Origin: Insolitispirillum peregrinum
Lineage (GTDB): Bacteria > Pseudomonadota > Alphaproteobacteria > Rhodospirillales > Rhodospirillaceae
Direction: 5' to 3' (one strand)
Assembly (NCBI RefSeq): GCF_042665255.1
Contig: NZ_JBHTCD010000018.1
Length of the DNA stretch: 64,000 nucleotides
Below the pieces are notes generated by a model, which had not been told where the DNA came from, made no database searches, and saw nothing but the letters and a program-made list of their open reading frames with translations. Within the stretch, counting starts at the first letter, position 1. Each line of letters starts with the position of its first letter. Shown in pieces: positions 32,902 through 41,217 of this stretch. The position numbers were made by a program, and so were the translations under genes.

Positions 32902-33285
32902 ATGTCTGTGAAAAAACTCGTTCTTGCTTCTGTTATGGCTGCCAGCATGGCGCTGGCTCCGGCTTTGGCCCATGCTCAGGCCGCTGGTGCTGCCGGGGCT
33001 GCTGCGACCGGTAACAACGTCGGTGGCGCTGTTGTGCCCGCCAATGCTGCCGGTGCGGGCACTGGTGCCGGTGCCGGTGCCGGTGCTGGTGCCGCTGCTG
33101 GCGCCGGTGCTGCCGGTGCTGCTGCTGGTGGCATTGGTATTGGTGCCGCCGCTGCTGCTGCTGGTGTTGCCGCTGCCGCTGCCGTTGGCGTTGCCGTCGC
33201 TGCCAGCAGCGACAACAACAACAACAACACGACCTCTGGGACCACTGGTACCTCGGGTACCTCTGGAACCTCCGGAACCAACTAA
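32902..33285 (+). CDS. Secreted Gly/Ala-rich low-complexity protein
   Basis: This 127-aa protein has a clear signal peptide (KKLVLASVMAASMALAPALA, cleavage after AHA). A mature part made almost only of Gly and Ala follows (AGTGAGAGAGAGAAAGAGAA), then a hydrophobic Ala/Val stretch long enough to span a membrane, and a tail of five Asn and repeated GTS units (SGTTGTSGTSGTSGTN). GGTGGTG precedes ATG 32902; the open frame extends upstream but only the signal peptide start makes sense. The layout resembles small exported proteins of exopolysaccharide loci such as E. coli YjbE, which is an analogy and not shown homology. A hairpin terminator follows. Confidence 0.75.
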   Translation: MSVKKLVLASVMAASMALAPALAHAQAAGAAGAAATGNNVGGAVVPANAAGAGTGAGAGAGAGAAAGAGAAGAAAGGIGIGAAAAAAGVAAAAAVGVAVAASSDNNNNNTTSGTTGTSGTSGTSGTN

Positions 33286-33333
33286 GCTCCCTGCACCGCC
33301 TGTGTTTTTCTGGTCCGTCCAGGGAAAGCTGCC

Positions 33334-33360
33334 GAAGGTGCCCCTCCGTGGGGCACCTTC
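33334..33360. terminator. Hairpin after the Gly/Ala-rich gene
   Basis: A perfect 11-bp stem, GAAGGTGCCCC/GGGGCACCTTC, has a 5-nt loop and sits between convergent genes. It lacks a T run, so the terminator role is likely but not certain. Confidence 0.6.
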
Positions 33361-33395
33361 CCGGTGTCTCTATCGTTGAAGCCTTTGGATTGGCT

Positions 33396-34067
33396 TCATT
33401 TGGGTGACGCTGAAATCAATGCCTGTAAGCGGGCGATCATTTCAGGCGCATCCCACTCGGTTTTTCCAAACAGACGGGCGACTTCGCGCCCTTCGGCATC
33501 CAGCACCATCGACACCGGCAAGCCCGGTGTTTGCAAGGTCTGGCTGATCGTTGACTGCGGGTCCAGATAGGCCGCCAGGTGTGTAAGCCTGTTGCTCGCC
33601 AACCATGGAACAACCACCCCTGCCCCGCCCTTATCCTGACTGATGGCGACCACGGCAAAGTGCTCGCCCCCCAGCTTGCCCTGCAAGCGGTCAAGCGACG
33701 GCATTTCCTTCACGCACGGCGGGCACCATGTGGCCCACAGGTTCAGCAGCACCGCCTTGCCGCGAAACGATGACAGTTTCAGCGGTCGGTTGTCACCATC
33801 GCTAAAGGCCAGATCGGGCATTTGACACGGAGGTTTGGTCTCGATCAGGCGGTTGATGGTGGTCGGCAACAACGGGGTCGTTGCCAGCGAGCACGTCTGT
33901 TCCGGCGTCTGCGCATGGACCTCCCCTCCCATAAGACTTGCAACCGCCGCTACAATGGTGACAATCGCCAGCATCCCTTTGCCCCACCGTTGGGGTGTGA
34001 TTCCGGCCTGATGCCTGTGTGCAAGGGTCGGGCGGTTGTGTCCTTCAGCATCGAGATCAGCGTCCAT
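33396..34067 (-). CDS. tlpA: TlpA-like periplasmic thiol-disulfide oxidoreductase
   Basis: This 223-aa membrane-anchored thioredoxin-fold protein has an N-terminal helix at about residues 32-50 (GMLAIVTIVAAVASLMGG) and the active site WATWCPPCVKEMPSLDRL. VVAISQDKGG and GLPVSMVLDAEG carry the cis-Pro region. Two further cysteines (Cys near residue 58 and PPCQ) lie before the fold. Such proteins reduce periplasmic disulfides, for example in cytochrome c maturation. ATG 34067 is preceded by AGGAG at 6 nt. This start codon and that of divergent argH overlap on the same CATG (34065-34068). Confidence 0.9.
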   Translation of the reverse strand: MDADLDAEGHNRPTLAHRHQAGITPQRWGKGMLAIVTIVAAVASLMGGEVHAQTPEQTCSLATTPLLPTTINRLIETKPPCQMPDLAFSDGDNRPLKLSSFRGKAVLLNLWATWCPPCVKEMPSLDRLQGKLGGEHFAVVAISQDKGGAGVVVPWLASNRLTHLAAYLDPQSTISQTLQTPGLPVSMVLDAEGREVARLFGKTEWDAPEMIARLQALISASPK

Positions 34068-35484
34068 GAGCAACTCCTCGTCCTCCTCAACCAGTCAGAT
34101 TTGGGGCGGCCGCTTCAAGAGCGGGCCGTCGGCGGTGATGGAGGCGATTAATGCTTCCATTGGCTTTGACAAGCGCCTGTACCGTCAGGATATCGCCGGA
34201 TCGCGCGCCCATTGCAAGATGCTGGCGAAGGTTGGCGTGATCACCGAAGCCGACCGGGATGCCATTCTGGCCGGTCTGACGCAGGTCGAGCAGGAAATTG
34301 ACGCGGGCACCTTCGAGTTTTCCAGCGCCCTCGAAGACATTCACATGAACGTCGAAACCCGCCTGAAGGCCCTGATCGGCGAACCGGCGGGCCGTCTGCA
34401 CACCGCCCGCTCGCGCAACGATCAGGTGGCGACTGACTTCCGCCTGTGGGTGCGCGACGCCTGTGACCGGGTGCAGGGGCAGTTGCAGGCGTTGCAGAAC
34501 GCCATGATTACGCAGGCGGAACAGCATTACGCCACCGTCATGCCGGGCTTTACCCACCTGCAGGCTGCCCAGCCGGTGACCTTTGGCCATCACATGCTGG
34601 CCTATGTCGAAATGTTTGGCCGCGACCGCAGCCGCTTTGCCGATGCCCGCGCCCGCATGAACGAATGCCCGCTGGGATCGGCGGCGCTGGCTGGCACCGG
34701 TTATCCGATCGACCGCGAGATGACCGCCCGCGAGCTGGGTTTTGACCGCCCGACCTACAACTCGCTGGACTCGGTGTCGGACCGCGATTTTGCGCTGGAA
34801 TACATGGCCGCAGCGGCCATTACCGCGACCCACCTGTCGCGTCTGGCCGAAGAGCTGGTGATCTGGACCTCGGCGCAGTTCCGCTTTGTCCGCCTGCCGG
34901 ATGAGCTGTCAACCGGCTCGTCGATCATGCCGCAAAAGCGCAACCCGGACGCCGCCGAACTGGTGCGTGCCAAGGCCGGACGGGTGATCGGTGATTTGAA
35001 CGCCCTGTTGATCGTTATGAAAGGGCTGCCGCTGGCCTATTCCAAGGACATGCAGGAAGACAAGGAACCGGTTTTCGAAGTTTCGGATACCCTCGACCTG
35101 TGCATTACCGCTGCTGCCGGGATGATCGCCGACCTGACGGTCAACGTCGCCCGCCTGCGCGATCAGGCCGGGGTTGGCTATACCACGGCGACCGATCTGG
35201 CCGACTGGTGCGTGCGCAAGCTGAACGTGCCGTTCCGCCGGGCGCATGAAATCGCCGGGGAGCTGGTGAAGATGGCCGAAGATCGCGGCGTGGGTCTGGA
35301 AGACCTGTCGCTGGCCGATCTGCAAAGCATCGAAGCCGGGATTACCGAAGACGCCCTTGCCTGCCTGACGGTGGAATATTCGGTGGCCGCCCGTGCCAGC
35401 TATGGTGGCACGGCGCCGGACAACGTCAAGGCGCAGGCGGCTCTGGCCCGTCAGCGTTTTGTCGATAGCGAAGGGAACGGTTGA
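34066..35484 (+). CDS. argH: Argininosuccinate lyase
   Basis: This 472-aa enzyme makes arginine and fumarate from argininosuccinate. The N-terminus has the typical IWGGRFKSGPS. HTARSRNDQVATDFRLW is the conserved substrate region, and the fumarase/lyase superfamily signature is GSSIMPQKRNPD near residue 285. ATG 34066 is the only start giving the usual short leader before WGGRF; its Shine-Dalgarno is weak and lies inside the antisense tlpA coding region. It heads the arrangement argH-lptM-lysA-TIGR02302. Confidence 0.96.
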   Translation: MSNSSSSSTSQIWGGRFKSGPSAVMEAINASIGFDKRLYRQDIAGSRAHCKMLAKVGVITEADRDAILAGLTQVEQEIDAGTFEFSSALEDIHMNVETRLKALIGEPAGRLHTARSRNDQVATDFRLWVRDACDRVQGQLQALQNAMITQAEQHYATVMPGFTHLQAAQPVTFGHHMLAYVEMFGRDRSRFADARARMNECPLGSAALAGTGYPIDREMTARELGFDRPTYNSLDSVSDRDFALEYMAAAAITATHLSRLAEELVIWTSAQFRFVRLPDELSTGSSIMPQKRNPDAAELVRAKAGRVIGDLNALLIVMKGLPLAYSKDMQEDKEPVFEVSDTLDLCITAAAGMIADLTVNVARLRDQAGVGYTTATDLADWCVRKLNVPFRRAHEIAGELVKMAEDRGVGLEDLSLADLQSIEAGITEDALACLTVEYSVAARASYGGTAPDNVKAQAALARQRFVDSEGNG

Positions 35485-35621
35485 TGAAAACGGGCGTGCA
35501 GCTGGCACTCACGCTGCTGGTGGTGCTGGCGCTGGCTGCACCGCTGGCGGCCTGCGGGAAAAAGAGCAGGCTTGAAGCCCCCGAGGGATCAACTTATCCC
35601 CGCGACTATCCGACACGATGA
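35484..35621 (+). CDS. lptM: Small lipoprotein LptM (YifL family)
   Basis: This 45-aa protein has a lipoprotein signal peptide ending in a lipobox, LAAC, with Cys24. The next residues, GKKSRLEAPEG, match the LptM/YifL family (C-G-x-K-GPL-PP type), which aids maturation of the LptD LPS translocon. Its ATG overlaps the argH stop (TGATG, one shared base), so it is translationally coupled. It is easily missed because of its length. The position between argH and lysA is the standard one in proteobacteria, which strengthens the call. Confidence 0.85.
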   Translation: MKTGVQLALTLLVVLALAAPLAACGKKSRLEAPEGSTYPRDYPTR

Positions 35622-35709
35622 CCCCTTTCCGGGGCGCAAGACTGCGCCCCGGTTGACCTCCATCTGGCGGCCCCGATGGCTGCCGCGCTTTGCAAAGGTT
35701 TTTGGGACC

Positions 35710-36978
35710 ATGCATCACTTCCACTATCGTAACGGTCGCCTGCACGCCGAAGACGTGGCGATTGACGATATCGTGCAGGCCGTTGGCTCGCCGGTTTACA
35801 TCTATTCGACGGCCACCCTGACCCGCCACTTCCAGGTCTTTGCCGACTCGCTGAAAGAGTTTGGCGGGCTGGTCTGCTTTGCGGTGAAGTCGAATGGCAA
35901 CACCGCCGTCATCCGCACGCTGGCCCGTCTGGGGGCTGGTGCCGATGTCGTTTCGGGGGGCGAACTGATGGTTGCCCGCGCCGCGGGTGTCCCGGCCGAG
36001 CGAATCATCTTTTCCGGTGTCGGCAAAAGCCGGGCGGAAATGGAACTGGCGCTCGACGAAGGCATCCACCAGATCAACGTCGAAAGCGTGCCGGAACTCG
36101 ATTTGCTGAACGAGGTGGCGCTGGCCCGTGGCGTCAAGGCTCCGGTGGCGCTGCGTGTCAATCCTGACGTCGGTGCAGGCGGTCATGCCAAGATCACCAC
36201 CGGCAAAAAGGAAAACAAGTTCGGTATCGACTGGACGGCGGCTCCGGCGGCCTATCGTCATGCCTGCTCCCTGCCGGGTCTGGACGTCAAGGGCGTTGCC
36301 GTTCATATCGGCAGCCAGATTGCCGACCTGCAGCCGTTTGAAGATGCCTTCCTGCGCGTGCGCGATCTGGTGCTGATGCTGCGGGCCGATGGCATTTCGC
36401 TCAGCCGGATCGATCTGGGCGGTGGTCTGGGTGTTCCCTATGAAGACGGCAACGACATCCCGCCGCCGCCGCCGGAATACGCCGCCATTGTGCGGTCGAC
36501 GCTGGGCGATCTGGGGTGCAGCATCAGCGCCGAGCCGGGCCGCCTGATCGCCGGCAATGCCGGGCTGCTGGTCTCGGAAGTGATGTTCATCAAGGAAGGC
36601 TCGACCCGCACCTTTGCGATCGTCGATGCGGCGATGAACGATCTGGTTCGTCCGGCGATGTACGAAGCTTTTCACGGCATCATTCCGGTTGCGGAACCGG
36701 TCCCCGGCGAAGCCACCATTGGCTATGATGTGGTTGGTCCGGTGTGCGAGACCGGCGACACCTTTGCCAGGCAGCGCCCGCTGCCGCCGCTGAAGGCCGG
36801 GGACCTGATCGCCTTCAAGACCGCCGGGGCCTATGGTGCCACCATGTCCAGCCAGTACAACGCCCGTCCGCTGGTGCCGGAAGTGCTGGTGGATGGAAAC
36901 CGCTTTGCGGTGGTGCGTCGCCGTCCTACCTTCGAGGAAATGCGCGCTCTGGAGCAGGTGCCGGAGTGGCTGGAGTAA
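35710..36978 (+). CDS. lysA: Diaminopimelate decarboxylase
   Basis: This 422-aa fold-type III PLP enzyme makes lysine from meso-diaminopimelate. The PLP lysine is Lys60 in CFAVKSNGN. HIGSQIADLQPFEDA and the glycine-rich GGGLGVPYEDG bind PLP phosphate, and GPVCETGDTFA holds the catalytic cysteine from the partner subunit. ATG 35710 gives the family-typical short opening (MHHFHYRNGRLHAEDV); the upstream open frame is intergenic. It is co-directional with argH and lptM. Confidence 0.96.
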   Translation: MHHFHYRNGRLHAEDVAIDDIVQAVGSPVYIYSTATLTRHFQVFADSLKEFGGLVCFAVKSNGNTAVIRTLARLGAGADVVSGGELMVARAAGVPAERIIFSGVGKSRAEMELALDEGIHQINVESVPELDLLNEVALARGVKAPVALRVNPDVGAGGHAKITTGKKENKFGIDWTAAPAAYRHACSLPGLDVKGVAVHIGSQIADLQPFEDAFLRVRDLVLMLRADGISLSRIDLGGGLGVPYEDGNDIPPPPPEYAAIVRSTLGDLGCSISAEPGRLIAGNAGLLVSEVMFIKEGSTRTFAIVDAAMNDLVRPAMYEAFHGIIPVAEPVPGEATIGYDVVGPVCETGDTFARQRPLPPLKAGDLIAFKTAGAYGATMSSQYNARPLVPEVLVDGNRFAVVRRRPTFEEMRALEQVPEWLE

Positions 36979-37060
36979 AGTAAAGCCTCGAGTAAAAAGC
37001 CTTGGGACGCGACAGGCGGCGACCAGCAGGGTGACGTCAGGTCATCAGGGGAGGGAGTTC

Positions 37061-39529
37061 ATGGGTCATCCTACACCGTTACCTCCCTCTCCGCCTGACT
37101 GGCCTGCCCTGTTGGGGCCAGAGGAAGGCCGTCGGCTGTTGCAGCGGCTGGCCCTGTGTCGGTTGGCGTTATGGGCTGAACGGCTGACTGCTGCGCTGTG
37201 GTCCAGTCTGACGCTTGCCGGGCTGGCATTGGCCCTGTTCCTCAGTGATGGCCTGCGCCTGCTGCCCGGCTTGCTGCACGCGATGGTTCTGCTGGCTGTG
37301 GTCGTAGCCCTTGGTCTGCTGCTTGTTGGTGGTCTGCGGCGTTTACGGCGACCCACCCCTGACGAGGTGCTGGCCTTTGCCGAGGGCACCACGCCGCACC
37401 ATCCGCTGACCGCCCTGCGCGATTCCCCGCTGACACCGTTAACGGCTGATCCGCTGACCGCCGCTCTGTGGCAGCGGCATCAACAGCGGATGCTGGCGGC
37501 CGTTCGAGCCCTGCCGCTCCGCTGGCCGCGCCCGGTGCTGCCTGAACACGACCCGTGGGGCCTGCGGGTGCTGCCGGCTTTGGCGCTGGTGGTGGCGGCC
37601 CCGCTGGCGCTGGACGATCCGCTTACCCGACTGGCGCGCGCCTTTCAGCCGACCCTGAGCTGGGGCAGTGCTGCCGAACCGGCAACGGCAACCGTTTGGC
37701 TGACGCCGCCGGCCTATACCGGCTTGCCGCCGGTCCAGCGCAGCACCCGCACACCGGCTGAGGCGTCCGTGCGTGTCCCCGAGGGTAGCCACCTGCTGGT
37801 GTTGGTGCAGGGGGCTGAGCATCCGGTGGTGCGGATCGACTCCGTGCCGACCGATATTCCTCCGGTCAGTGAAGGCACCGGCAGCCACCGCCTCGACCTG
37901 CCGCTGACCAGTGAGAGCAGCGGTGAAATCCGGCTGGAGATTCGCGATGGCAGGCACACCATTGCCTCCTGGCCGCTGGAAATTACCAAGGACCGTCCAC
38001 CACAGATTGTGCTGGTTGATGATCAGCAGGGGCCGCCCCCCAATGGGCCGGGCGGTGTCCTGCAGGAACCCTATCTGGCGCTGGATGATTATGGCCTGAC
38101 CAGTGTCACTGCCGAAGTCACCGGCCCGGATGGCCGCACCCGCCAGCTTTCCCTGCCGGTGCCCACCGCCCGGCGCGAGGCGGGCAAACCGCTGCGCTAT
38201 CAGGGACAGGCGCGGCTGGATCTGGCCAGTGATCCGCTGGCCGGGCAAGACGTTGACCTGCGTCTGCTGGTGCAGGATGCCGCCGGGTCGGTCAGCGCCA
38301 CCGCCACCGTGCGGCGGACCATCCCGGAACGGGTATTCCACAATCCGCTGGCTCGCGAGGTCGCCGAGTGGCGGCGCCGGTTGCTGGCCGACTATGCGGT
38401 AATCCACCTGCAAGCCGCCGAGGGGCTGTATCAGATCGGCCAGAATCCGGCCATCCGTGATTTCGCCAGTCTGCTGGGGTTACGGGTTGCGGCCTCGGCG
38501 CTGTCTGCCCCGGACAGTGGGCGACTGGAGGCCCGTGACGCCAGCCTGCTGTGGGCCATTGCCCTGCGGCTGGAAGACGGTGACCGGGCCGATGCCGAGC
38601 AGGCGCTGGCGGCGGCAGAACAGGCGCTGGATGACGCGATTGCCGCCAGTGCCGACCCGCAAACGATTGCCGAGCGGGTCGATGCGTTGCGGCAGGCGGT
38701 TCAGGACTACATGCAGGCGGTGCTGTCGTCTTCGTCGGCGGCCTACATGATGCATCAGGGCGAAGCCGTCGATCTGGAGTCGCTGGGCAGTGACAGCCCG
38801 CAGATGGACCTTGATGCGATGCTGCAGCAACTGCGCGCCCTTGAAGAAGCCGGGGCCCGCGAGGCGGCCGATGCCTTGCGGGAAAAGATCCGTCAGTCCC
38901 TGCAAGCCTTGCGCTCGGCTCAGGCCCCTGATCCGGCGGCGTTGAAGGCAATGGCCGAGACCATGCAGCAACTGACGGCGCTGGCCCGGCAACAGCAAGA
39001 GCTGCTCGACAGCACATTCTCCAAAAGCACCAGCGATCCTTCTGACGATGCGGCCAGCGAGATGCAGGCCCACCAGACTGCCTTGCGCGACAAACTGCTG
39101 GACACGATGGCCAAGGTGGCAGGTCAGGCTGGTGGGGCGGCTCCTCCCTCGCTGGGGCAGGCGGAACAGGCGATGCAGCAGGCGGGCAAGGCGCTGGGGC
39201 AGGGACAATGGTCCAAAGCCACCGACTGGCAAGGCAAGGCTCTCGAGGCCCTGCAACAGGGCCGTCAACAGGCGCAGCAGCAGATGTTGCAGGCGATGGG
39301 CGGCGGCAAGGGGATGATGATCCTGCCCGGCGGTGGGCGCAAACGGGCAGGGGGCAATGGCCCGTTGCAAAACGGCCCGGCTGTCGATGACGGGACGGTC
39401 AAGGTGCCTGCAACTGGCGACGTGTCCCGTGGGCGGGAAATCCTGCTGGAACTGCGCCGCCGGGCTAATGATCTGTCCCGGCCACAGGACGAGCGGGACT
39501 ATATCCACCGGCTGTTGCAGCAGTTCTAG
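37061..39529 (+). CDS. TIGR02302 / DUF4175 family membrane protein
   Basis: This 822-aa protein matches the alphaproteobacterial TIGR02302 family by its place directly after lysA and by its layout. Two membrane helices lie near residues 45-95 (LTLAGLALALFLSDGLRLLP and LLAVVVALGLLLVGGL), followed by a long extracytoplasmic region with beta-rich segments. The C-terminal ~300 residues are Gln/Ala-rich and helical (AEQAMQQAGKALGQGQW, QQGRQQAQQQMLQAMGGG), with a coiled-coil look. GGGGAGGGAG precedes ATG 37061. The function is unknown. The TAG stop sits at the edge of an F-type element. Confidence 0.88.
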   Translation: MGHPTPLPPSPPDWPALLGPEEGRRLLQRLALCRLALWAERLTAALWSSLTLAGLALALFLSDGLRLLPGLLHAMVLLAVVVALGLLLVGGLRRLRRPTPDEVLAFAEGTTPHHPLTALRDSPLTPLTADPLTAALWQRHQQRMLAAVRALPLRWPRPVLPEHDPWGLRVLPALALVVAAPLALDDPLTRLARAFQPTLSWGSAAEPATATVWLTPPAYTGLPPVQRSTRTPAEASVRVPEGSHLLVLVQGAEHPVVRIDSVPTDIPPVSEGTGSHRLDLPLTSESSGEIRLEIRDGRHTIASWPLEITKDRPPQIVLVDDQQGPPPNGPGGVLQEPYLALDDYGLTSVTAEVTGPDGRTRQLSLPVPTARREAGKPLRYQGQARLDLASDPLAGQDVDLRLLVQDAAGSVSATATVRRTIPERVFHNPLAREVAEWRRRLLADYAVIHLQAAEGLYQIGQNPAIRDFASLLGLRVAASALSAPDSGRLEARDASLLWAIALRLEDGDRADAEQALAAAEQALDDAIAASADPQTIAERVDALRQAVQDYMQAVLSSSSAAYMMHQGEAVDLESLGSDSPQMDLDAMLQQLRALEEAGAREAADALREKIRQSLQALRSAQAPDPAALKAMAETMQQLTALARQQQELLDSTFSKSTSDPSDDAASEMQAHQTALRDKLLDTMAKVAGQAGGAAPPSLGQAEQAMQQAGKALGQGQWSKATDWQGKALEALQQGRQQAQQQMLQAMGGGKGMMILPGGGRKRAGGNGPLQNGPAVDDGTVKVPATGDVSRGREILLELRRRANDLSRPQDERDYIHRLLQQF

Positions 39530-39753
39530 GTCAGCGTGCGTTAAATGTGACCACAGTACACGACAGTTGGGAAACAAGGACGTGGAGCGCTGCTCCACAC
39601 CTCGCTGGGGCCAGTCGGCCCCAGACCCAATTCCTTTGATTGTAAAAGAAAAATGGGGGTTCGGGGCCTCAGGCCCCGAGCAGGTCCGGGCGGCAGCCCG
39701 CTCTTGTTTTCAAACTGTCGTGTACTGTGGTCACATTCACGCACGCTGCTCTA
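39530..39753. repeat. Complete F-type MITE-like element with terminal inverted repeats
   Basis: Arms at 39533-39578 and 39703-39747 are inverted copies with about 42 of 46 positions alike (AGCGTGCGT..., ATGTGACCACAGTACACGAC, then GAAACAAG). Between them lie four short hairpins: GTGGAGCGCTGCTCCAC, GGGGCCAGTCGGCCCC, CGGGGCCTCAGGCCCCG and GCGGGCTGCCGCCC (minus strand). No open frame fits. The element fills the gap between two convergent genes; TAG stops of both lie within a few bases of its ends. Confidence 0.85.
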
Positions 39754-40035
39754 TGCCGGAAAGGCCATCAGGAATGCCATCAGCTCGGCCAGCCGGTCGC
39801 GGTCGGCCCGGTACAGCAGGTGGCGACCCTGACGACGGCTGACGATCAGACCGGCGATGCGCAGGTCTTTCAGGTGAAAGGACAGGGTCGAGGACGGGAT
39901 ACCGAGTTCGGTCGCCAGTTCTCCGGCGGGGAGTTCCCCATGACGCAGCAGGGTGCGAAAGATATCCAGCCGGGCCTGATGGGCCAGCGCTGACAGGGTG
40001 GTAGTGGCAGCAGGGGTATCCATTGAAACGATCAT
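39751..40035 (-). CDS. ArsR-family transcriptional regulator
   Basis: This 94-aa winged-helix protein shows ALAHQARLDIFRTLLRHGEL (helices 1-2), the recognition helix GIPSSTLSFHLKDLRIAGLI and the wing SRRQGRHLLYRAD. No metal-binding cysteine pair of the ArsR CxC type is present, so it may sense something other than arsenite or cadmium. ATG 40035 or ATG 40023 may be the start. It is followed by an F-type element that begins at its stop. The next gene upstream on the same strand ends 51 bp away and could share regulation. Confidence 0.85.
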   Translation of the reverse strand: MIVSMDTPAATTTLSALAHQARLDIFRTLLRHGELPAGELATELGIPSSTLSFHLKDLRIAGLIVSRRQGRHLLYRADRDRLAELMAFLMAFPA

Positions 40036-40086
40036 TCCAGAATAATCGAAGATAGTGCGCTACCAAACGCCATCTTCGGCAGGTCG

Positions 40087-40521
40087 TCAATCGTCCTTTG
40101 GCAATAACACCGTCAGGCCGTCAGGCAGGGAGCGCATTTCATAATGCAGCTCGGCCAGCATGGTTTCACTGATCGCATCCCGTTGTTGCGGGCCGCCCAG
40201 CAGGGCGATCACCGGGCCAAAGGTGGCCATCGCCCGGCGGGCCAGGCGCAACACCCGCAACGAGCTGAGCAGCGGCCCGATCACCACCAGATGGATCGCC
40301 TGGATATCGGTCCGCTCGACCAGCAGGTCGAGGCAATCGGCAGGGGTTTCGCCGCCGCTGAGGACCAGCACCTGCCCCTTGGGACCAACGGCCTTGGCCA
40401 GAGCGGTTTTCCATTCACTGCCCAGGGCACCGACGCGCACCGCCACACCCCCTAGGGGCAGCAAGGTGGGCAAATCCTGTTCAGGAGGATAATGGGCGGG
40501 CGCTGGACGGTTCATGATCAT
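40087..40521 (-). CDS. Hypothetical protein with methyltransferase-like region
   Basis: This 144-aa protein contains VGPKGQVLVLSGGETPADCL, which resembles motif I and the following turn of class I SAM methyltransferases (the VGPKG.V strand). No catalytic motif or second half of a Rossmann methylase follows clearly; LRVLRLARRAMATFGPVI could be the VLRPGG-like helix. GAGAG precedes ATG 40521. It lies between a DUF2889 gene and an ArsR regulator on the same strand. It may be a degenerate or non-catalytic methylase; otherwise the function is unknown. Confidence 0.55.
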   Translation of the reverse strand: MIMNRPAPAHYPPEQDLPTLLPLGGVAVRVGALGSEWKTALAKAVGPKGQVLVLSGGETPADCLDLLVERTDIQAIHLVVIGPLLSSLRVLRLARRAMATFGPVIALLGGPQQRDAISETMLAELHYEMRSLPDGLTVLLPKDD

Positions 40522-40546
40522 GCTCTCAGGTCAGGGATGATCTGGT

Positions 40547-41161
40547 TCAACTGTCCGGTGTTTCCACCGCTTTGTCCAGCGCGTTTGCGGGGGGCGTTTC
40601 TGGACCGGTGTAAAAGGCAGGCCATTCCCGCTGCACCACTTCGCCATCGCTGCGCAGGGCATAGCAACTGTCGAGAATCCCCGGCTTGTGGTCGGCGGCC
40701 TGCTCGCGGCGCTTTTTCTCGCGGGCGGGGAAAATGGTCTGGAAAGCGGTGGTGGCGATGGGGCGCAACAGCTCGCGCAAGTGAGTGCAGCCCGCCGCGC
40801 CGTCAAACAGCGAGCGGATGGCGCGGTCAAAGCCCTTGCCGATCTGCAGGCCCTTCAGGCGGTCATAGGCCGGGGCAATGTCCGGGCACTGGCGGAACGG
40901 GCCGTGTTCGGTCACCGCCTGTGCATCGACGATGGTCAGATCGTCGTCACAGGTGACCCGCAGCCACATGCCATGCAGCGGCTCGCCGGGCTCGATCCGG
41001 CCCCGGTCATGGTTGGCAAAGCCATAGGTCTTGGTATCGACCATCCGGGCTTCGATATCCCACAGCCCGTCGTCGCGCTGATAGCCATAGCACTCGATCG
41101 AGCGACGATGCAGCAGGCGACGCGGCGCGCCGGAGTCAACGGGAGAAAGGGTCTCGGTCAT
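40547..41161 (-). CDS. DUF2889 family protein
   Basis: This 204-aa protein shows the DUF2889 hallmarks. RRSIECYGYQRDDGLWDIEA is followed by MVDTKTYGF, then HGMWLRVTCDDDLTI, and GCTHLRELLRPIATTAFQTI is a very conserved segment of the family. ATG 41161 has AAGG 6 nt upstream; the longer open frame reaches into the neighbouring gene end. No biochemical role is established. It is a soluble protein. Confidence 0.85.
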   Translation of the reverse strand: MTETLSPVDSGAPRRLLHRRSIECYGYQRDDGLWDIEARMVDTKTYGFANHDRGRIEPGEPLHGMWLRVTCDDDLTIVDAQAVTEHGPFRQCPDIAPAYDRLKGLQIGKGFDRAIRSLFDGAAGCTHLRELLRPIATTAFQTIFPAREKKRREQAADHKPGILDSCYALRSDGEVVQREWPAFYTGPETPPANALDKAVETPDS

Positions 41162-41217
41162 GGTCAGCCTTGCAGACAAAAAGGGAGCTTCTGCCTGCAA
41201 GGCTAAGACATGGGCGT

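Noticed and set aside
39533..39747. Attenuator or riboswitch between TIGR02302 and ArsR
   Set aside because: It lies between two 3' ends, has long terminal inverted repeats and related copies elsewhere, so a repetitive element explains it better.
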